64,000 nt of DNA, from NCBI RefSeq assembly GCF_000193375.1, contig NC_015315.1:310001-374000 (forward strand), given 5' to 3'. The stretch is from Thermoproteus uzoniensis 768-20 (GTDB lineage Archaea; Thermoproteota; Thermoprotei; Thermoproteales; Thermoproteaceae). Both the position numbers and the translations under genes were made by a program. This document shows, one piece after another, positions 60,591-64,000 of this stretch. Each line of letters begins with the position of its first letter. The first letter of the stretch is position 1. The notes below the pieces were generated by a model. That model was not told the origin of the DNA and searched no databases. It saw nothing but the letters and a program-made list of their open reading frames with translations.

Positions 60591-60680
60591 GATCTGCCTC
60601 ATTCACGCGCCATAGGATCTCAAGCCGGTTCTCTAACACAAGGTATCTGACCGAATTCGGCGCGACTATTAGTCGAAGAA

Positions 60681-60706
60681 GGCCGTAGATCGTAAGCGAT
60701 ACGGCC
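60681..60706 (+). other. hairpin downstream of bax1
   Basis: GGCCGTA pairs with TACGGCC (700-706 side), then a two-base bulge and a three-base TCG/CGA stem with loop TAAG. It could be a processing or termination structure, but there is no U-tract after it. Confidence 0.35.
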
Positions 60707-60745
60707 TATTTCGGTTCGCCGTCCCCATGTAACGCTGACAATTAT

Positions 60746-60755
60746 TATTAATATA
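60746..60755 (+). promoter_or_regulatory. TATA box of the M20 peptidase operon
   Basis: ATTAATATAG, 20-29 bases upstream of the ATG at 60775. Confidence 0.55.
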
Positions 60756-60774
60756 GTGCTCTTAGGCCAGCTGT

Positions 60775-61968
60775 ATGGAGAACAAAGCCGTTGAACTGCT
60801 GTCCCAAATGGTCAGGATACCGACTATAAATCCGCCCGGGGAGAGGTACAAGGACTTTGTCGATTTCGCCGAGAGGTACTTCAAGGGGCTCGGCATGGAC
60901 GTCGAGGTGGTGGAGGTGCCGAAGCCCGTCGTGGCTAGAGCTTGTCCCGAATGCGTCGATCATCCCAGATATATCCTCCTCGCCAGGATAGGCGAGCCCA
61001 AGGTGCACTTCAACGGCCACTACGACGTGGTGCCCCCGGGCCCCGAGTCCGCTTGGACCGTCGCCAAGCCCTTTGAGCCCCGCTACGTCAACGGGAGGCT
61101 GTACGGGAGGGGGGCCGTGGACATGAAGGGGGGATTGACCGCGATAGCCTTAGCCGCCGAGATGGCAATAAGGGAGGGGTTGAAGAACTTCGAGGTGTCG
61201 TTTGTGCCCGACGAGGAGATAGGCGGCGAGTCGGGGGCCGGCTATCTGGCCGAATCAGGCAAGATCAAGGCGCCTTGGGCGATCATAGCAGAGGGCTCAG
61301 GCGTAGACAACATCTGGATAGGCCATAGAGGCCTCGTCTGGTTCTTGGTGGAGGTCTACGGGAAACAGGTCCACGGCTCGACGCCGTGGCTGGGGCTCAA
61401 CGCCTTCGAGGGCGCCGTGAAGATAGCCAACAAGATCTTGGAGAGCTATATCCCGAGGCTCTCCGCCAAGCGGAGTAGGTACGAGTTCGAGGATCCCAGA
61501 GGCGCCGTGCCCACCCTCACCATGGGGGGCGAGGTGAGGGGATCTGTCAAGGCCAACGTGGTCCCCGGCTACTTCGCCTTCACGCTCGACAGACGCCTCA
61601 TACCGGAGGAAAGCGTCGAGGAGGTCAAGAAGGAGGTGGAGGAGTTCATAAAGAGCGCCGCGGCTGGGCTGGACTACAGAGTCGAGGTGAAGGTGATAAA
61701 CCAATCCGAGGCCGCGGTGGTGCCGCCGGACCACCCGCTGACGAGGGCGCTCGAGGGGGCCGTGGCGAAGGCGCTTGGAAGGACTCCGAGGAAGACTGTA
61801 TGTATCGGCGGCCTAGACGCGAGGTTCTTCATAAGGCGCGGCATACCCACAGTGACCTACGGGCCCGGGCCCGAGTTCACCGCACACGCGCCCGACGAGT
61901 ACGTCGAGATCGGGCAAGTCGTCGACGTGGCCAAGGCCTACGTGGAGCTCCTCAGAGGGCTTAAATGA
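60775..61968 (+). CDS. M20-family metallopeptidase/deacylase (ArgE/DapE type)
   Basis: A 397-residue M20 enzyme. Metal ligands: His in NGHYDVVPPG, Asp in RGAVDMKGG, Glu pair in VPDEEIGGE and the C-terminal His in FTAHAPDEYV. It may deacylate amino acids or cleave dipeptides; the exact substrate is open. First gene of the run that continues with the DUF1152 gene (ATGA overlap). Confidence 0.9.
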   Translation: MENKAVELLSQMVRIPTINPPGERYKDFVDFAERYFKGLGMDVEVVEVPKPVVARACPECVDHPRYILLARIGEPKVHFNGHYDVVPPGPESAWTVAKPFEPRYVNGRLYGRGAVDMKGGLTAIALAAEMAIREGLKNFEVSFVPDEEIGGESGAGYLAESGKIKAPWAIIAEGSGVDNIWIGHRGLVWFLVEVYGKQVHGSTPWLGLNAFEGAVKIANKILESYIPRLSAKRSRYEFEDPRGAVPTLTMGGEVRGSVKANVVPGYFAFTLDRRLIPEESVEEVKKEVEEFIKSAAAGLDYRVEVKVINQSEAAVVPPDHPLTRALEGAVAKALGRTPRKTVCIGGLDARFFIRRGIPTVTYGPGPEFTAHAPDEYVEIGQVVDVAKAYVELLRGLK

Positions 61969-62927
61969 GGCTTGTCCTCGCCATAGGCGGCGGAGGGGAT
62001 ATCGTAAGCGCGGCTGTCCTAGCGGTTAAGCTGGGGGCTGAGGCCGGGCTGTTGCCTTGGGAGCGCTACGTCGTCGACCCCGAGCCGGGGCCCCTCCTCC
62101 GCAAGGATTTCCTCGGCGCCGAGGGCGACAACCCTCTATTCCTCATAGGGCCCGACGCCCGTGCAGTCAGGCGCGGCAGGATCATAACACCGCAAGGCGC
62201 CTGCGTGTCGTCCGTGTTAGGGCGGCGGGTATATGCGATCTCGCCCGACGCGCCTCCGAGCCTCGTCGCCGAGGCTCTGACGTCTAGGTTCGACAAGATA
62301 ATTGGGGTCGACGTAGGCGGCGACGTGCTTGCCTGCGGCTGCGAGCCCGAGCTACACTCGCCGCTGGCCGACTCGTACTCTCTCGCCGTGTTGAAGAGAG
62401 CCGAGGACCTCGGCGTCGATGTGGAAGTCGCCGTCGTGGGCCTCGGCGCCGACGGGGAGCTGGGCAGAGACTACTTGGTCAGCCGGGTTTCTACTATTTT
62501 GGCCAACGGCGGCTTTCTGGGATACTACGCCCTAGACCCCTCCGACTCCGGAATTCTCGCCGAGCTCGCCTCTAAATGCGTCACCGAGGCCTCCCGGAAT
62601 ATACTAAGGGCCCTTAGAGGCGAGTTCGGCGAGGTCGCCATCAGAGGCGGTTCAAGAAGCGCGTATATCGACGTGTTCACGCCCATCTTCCTCCGCTTCA
62701 AGCCAAGCGCCGTCATCTCGATTAACGAGATCGCGGCCTTGATCTATAAGCACGACTGGGATATATTGAAAGCGGCTTTGGAGTTGAGGAAAATGGGATA
62801 CACGACAGAGTACGACTTCGAGAAATACGTGGCTGAGGGCTTGCCGCCCTCCGAGGCCCTCGCCAGAGCTAAGGCCGAGAGGAGCTGTACGTGTAACAGC
62901 CCCGGCGCGCGATATGAGGGCCGTTAG
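61965..62927 (+). CDS. DUF1152-family protein
   Basis: A 320-residue DUF1152 protein with N-terminal GGGGDIVSA and a central DVGGDVLACG motif, a Rossmann-like fold of unknown function common in archaea. It ends in a Cys-containing tail (CTCN). Coupled by ATGA to the M20 gene and overlapping the dehydrogenase gene by 14 bases. Confidence 0.83.
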   Translation: MRLVLAIGGGGDIVSAAVLAVKLGAEAGLLPWERYVVDPEPGPLLRKDFLGAEGDNPLFLIGPDARAVRRGRIITPQGACVSSVLGRRVYAISPDAPPSLVAEALTSRFDKIIGVDVGGDVLACGCEPELHSPLADSYSLAVLKRAEDLGVDVEVAVVGLGADGELGRDYLVSRVSTILANGGFLGYYALDPSDSGILAELASKCVTEASRNILRALRGEFGEVAIRGGSRSAYIDVFTPIFLRFKPSAVISINEIAALIYKHDWDILKAALELRKMGYTTEYDFEKYVAEGLPPSEALARAKAERSCTCNSPGARYEGR

Positions 62928-63885
62928 GCTTGTTAGGTTCGGCAAGCCTTCCGAGGCGTTGCGGCTGGAGGACCTCGAGGACCCGAGGCCCGGCAAGGGG
63001 GAAGTGTTGGTGAAGGTAGAGGCCGCAGGCGTCTGCGGGAGGGATCTCGTCGTGAGGAAGGGGGCCTTCCCCCACGTGAGGCTTCCCGTGATACCAGGCC
63101 ACGAGGGCGTCGGCAAGGTCGTGGACGTGGGGCCAGGCGTCGATAGGGATCTTGTGGGGCAGAGGGTGTTTGTGGCCCCCGCCATGTACGACGGGACTTG
63201 CGACTATTGCCGGAGAGGCCTCGAGAACCTCTGCAGAAACGCGCAGTATTTGGGCGAACATAGAGACGGGACGTACTCGGAGTACGTGGTGCTCCCCTCC
63301 CACTTCGTCTATCCGTTCCACGGCGTCGATCCCCGCGCCGCTGTGTTGGCCACCGACGTGATACCGACGGCCATAGCCGCGGTCAGAAGGGTAGACGTCG
63401 ACGGCAGAAAGGTCTTGGTAGTCGGCGGCGGGGGGACCGGGCTCTATCTGGCCCAAGTGGCCAAGCTCAGGGGAGCAGAGGTCTACATATCCACTAGGTC
63501 GGCCGACAAGGCTAAGGCGTACGGCTCTCTCGGCATAGGGATATACCAGGAAGGCATGAAGGACTTCGACGTGGTCTTCGACACGGTAGGCTCGCCCACT
63601 ATAGAGACCTCCATAAGGCTTGCCAAAAGAAACGGCATAGTGGTCCTCATAGGAAACGTGACCGGCGAGAGGGCGTACCTCAGCCCAGCCCTCATAATAT
63701 TGAGGCAGATAGCCGTCTTGGGCCACATGGCCTACAAGCCGTGGGATGTCTACGAGGGCTTGGATCTCTTGAGGCGAGGCTTGATCGCCCCGGTATACAC
63801 CGAGTACAAGCTCTCCGAGGCCGTGAAGGCACATGAGGACATGGAGGCGGGTAGGGTGCTAGGGAGAGCCGTCTTGACCCCGTGA
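62914..63885 (+). CDS. zinc-dependent medium-chain dehydrogenase
   Basis: A 323-residue MDR/alcohol dehydrogenase. Catalytic zinc ligands are in GVCGRD and PGHEGVG. The structural-zinc loop DGTCDYCRRGLENLC has three Cys and an Asp in the first position, similar to Sulfolobus ADH where that position is Glu. NAD(P)-binding GGGGTG follows. Substrate could be an alcohol or an enoyl/acryloyl-CoA. It overlaps the next gene by GTGA. Confidence 0.92.
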   Translation: MRAVRLVRFGKPSEALRLEDLEDPRPGKGEVLVKVEAAGVCGRDLVVRKGAFPHVRLPVIPGHEGVGKVVDVGPGVDRDLVGQRVFVAPAMYDGTCDYCRRGLENLCRNAQYLGEHRDGTYSEYVVLPSHFVYPFHGVDPRAAVLATDVIPTAIAAVRRVDVDGRKVLVVGGGGTGLYLAQVAKLRGAEVYISTRSADKAKAYGSLGIGIYQEGMKDFDVVFDTVGSPTIETSIRLAKRNGIVVLIGNVTGERAYLSPALIILRQIAVLGHMAYKPWDVYEGLDLLRRGLIAPVYTEYKLSEAVKAHEDMEAGRVLGRAVLTP

Positions 63886-64000
63886 TAGCAGTAGCCATAT
63901 CCAGAGATCCCGTCGCCAAGGGCGTGGCGAGGGAGCTCGGGCTGGCCGGATCTCCCGGCGCCTCCTACCTATCGACGGCGAGGATGGGGGACTTGCTCGT
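63882..64000 (+). CDS. 5' part of an unknown gene, cut by the window edge
   Basis: A GTG start in a GTGA overlap with the dehydrogenase stop, then 39 codons to the edge. The visible N terminus (IAVAISRDPVAKGVARELG) looks like an alpha/beta protein start. I cannot assign a family from this part. Confidence 0.6.
   Translation, partial: MIAVAISRDPVAKGVARELGLAGSPGASYLSTARMGDLL

Noticed and set aside
60565-60712. Minus-strand open stretch antisense to the end of bax1 and the following spacer, reading protein-like (VSLTIYGLLRLIV...).
   Set aside because: It has no start codon, about 46 codons only, and overlaps bax1 codons; chance is a sufficient explanation.
1-64000. CRISPR arrays, insertion sequences, integrases or toxin-antitoxin pairs.
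   Set aside because: I saw no regularly spaced repeats, transposase or integrase motifs, or typical VapBC/RelBE pairs in any frame.

Overview
The window reads as chromosome of a hyperthermophilic crenarchaeon of the Thermoproteales, most likely a Thermoproteus-like organism. The evidence is the archaeal information-processing set (ABCE1, eS1, uS15, Pcc1, Rio1, Pno1, deoxyhypusine synthase, XPB-Bax1), a fructose-bisphosphate aldolase gene coupled to a PPi-type phosphofructokinase gene (the fba-pfp pair known from Thermoproteus tenax), a tRNA-Arg broken by two short non-canonical introns, GC-rich coding DNA and TATA boxes placed so close to start codons that most first genes must be leaderless. 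I see no rRNA, CRISPR array or insertion sequence.

Layout. 0-8.3 kb: KaiC-like ATPase, M19 dipeptidase, wyosine gene taw3, methyltransferases, small unknowns, a TRIC-type channel and a 2H phosphoesterase. 8.3-18.4 kb: information core and iorAB; the rps15, RecJ/Cdc45-like, pcc1, rps3ae string is here, followed by an aKMT-like lysine methyltransferase and dys. 18.4-31.9 kb: envelope and accessory region with a GlcNAc-1-P transferase, a small-GTPase cassette, exported glycoprotein-like proteins, CBS, MoxR and VWA proteins, a CDGSH protein, a ModE-type regulator, tRNA-Arg and a decayed gene. 32-40.9 kb: pfp-fba, a broken sulfatase-like gene, glycoside hydrolase, Nth, an ATPase, a broken exported-type gene and a carboxypeptidase. 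40.9-54.5 kb: ABC-2 permeases, Thg1-like enzyme, thiolase, hisF/hisB/hisA, guaA, transporters, glycerate kinase, ilvD, coxG-mocA. 54.5-64 kb: DMT transporter, aldo-keto reductase, peptidases, coaD, XPB-Bax1, DUF1152, zinc dehydrogenase and a gene cut by the window edge.

Organisation. The genome is very compact. Fifteen neighbouring gene pairs overlap by exactly four bases (ATGA or GTGA), which implies translational coupling, and nine of eleven convergent pairs overlap at their 3' ends. Against this stand four decayed loci: a tandem relic of the small KaiC-linked gene (1751-1957), a frameshifted relic beside the tRNA (30767-31053), a sulfatase-family relic (33972-34514) and a gene split by one TGA (38489-39232). 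The most unusual content is the glycosyltransferase, membrane protein, 43-residue coiled-coil and small-GTPase cassette at 18.5-21 kb, the cysteine-less DsbC-like surface protein at 21.7 kb, and the RecJ/Cdc45-like protein that has lost its DHH catalytic motif.

All functional calls are from reading the sequence and family knowledge; no database search was run.
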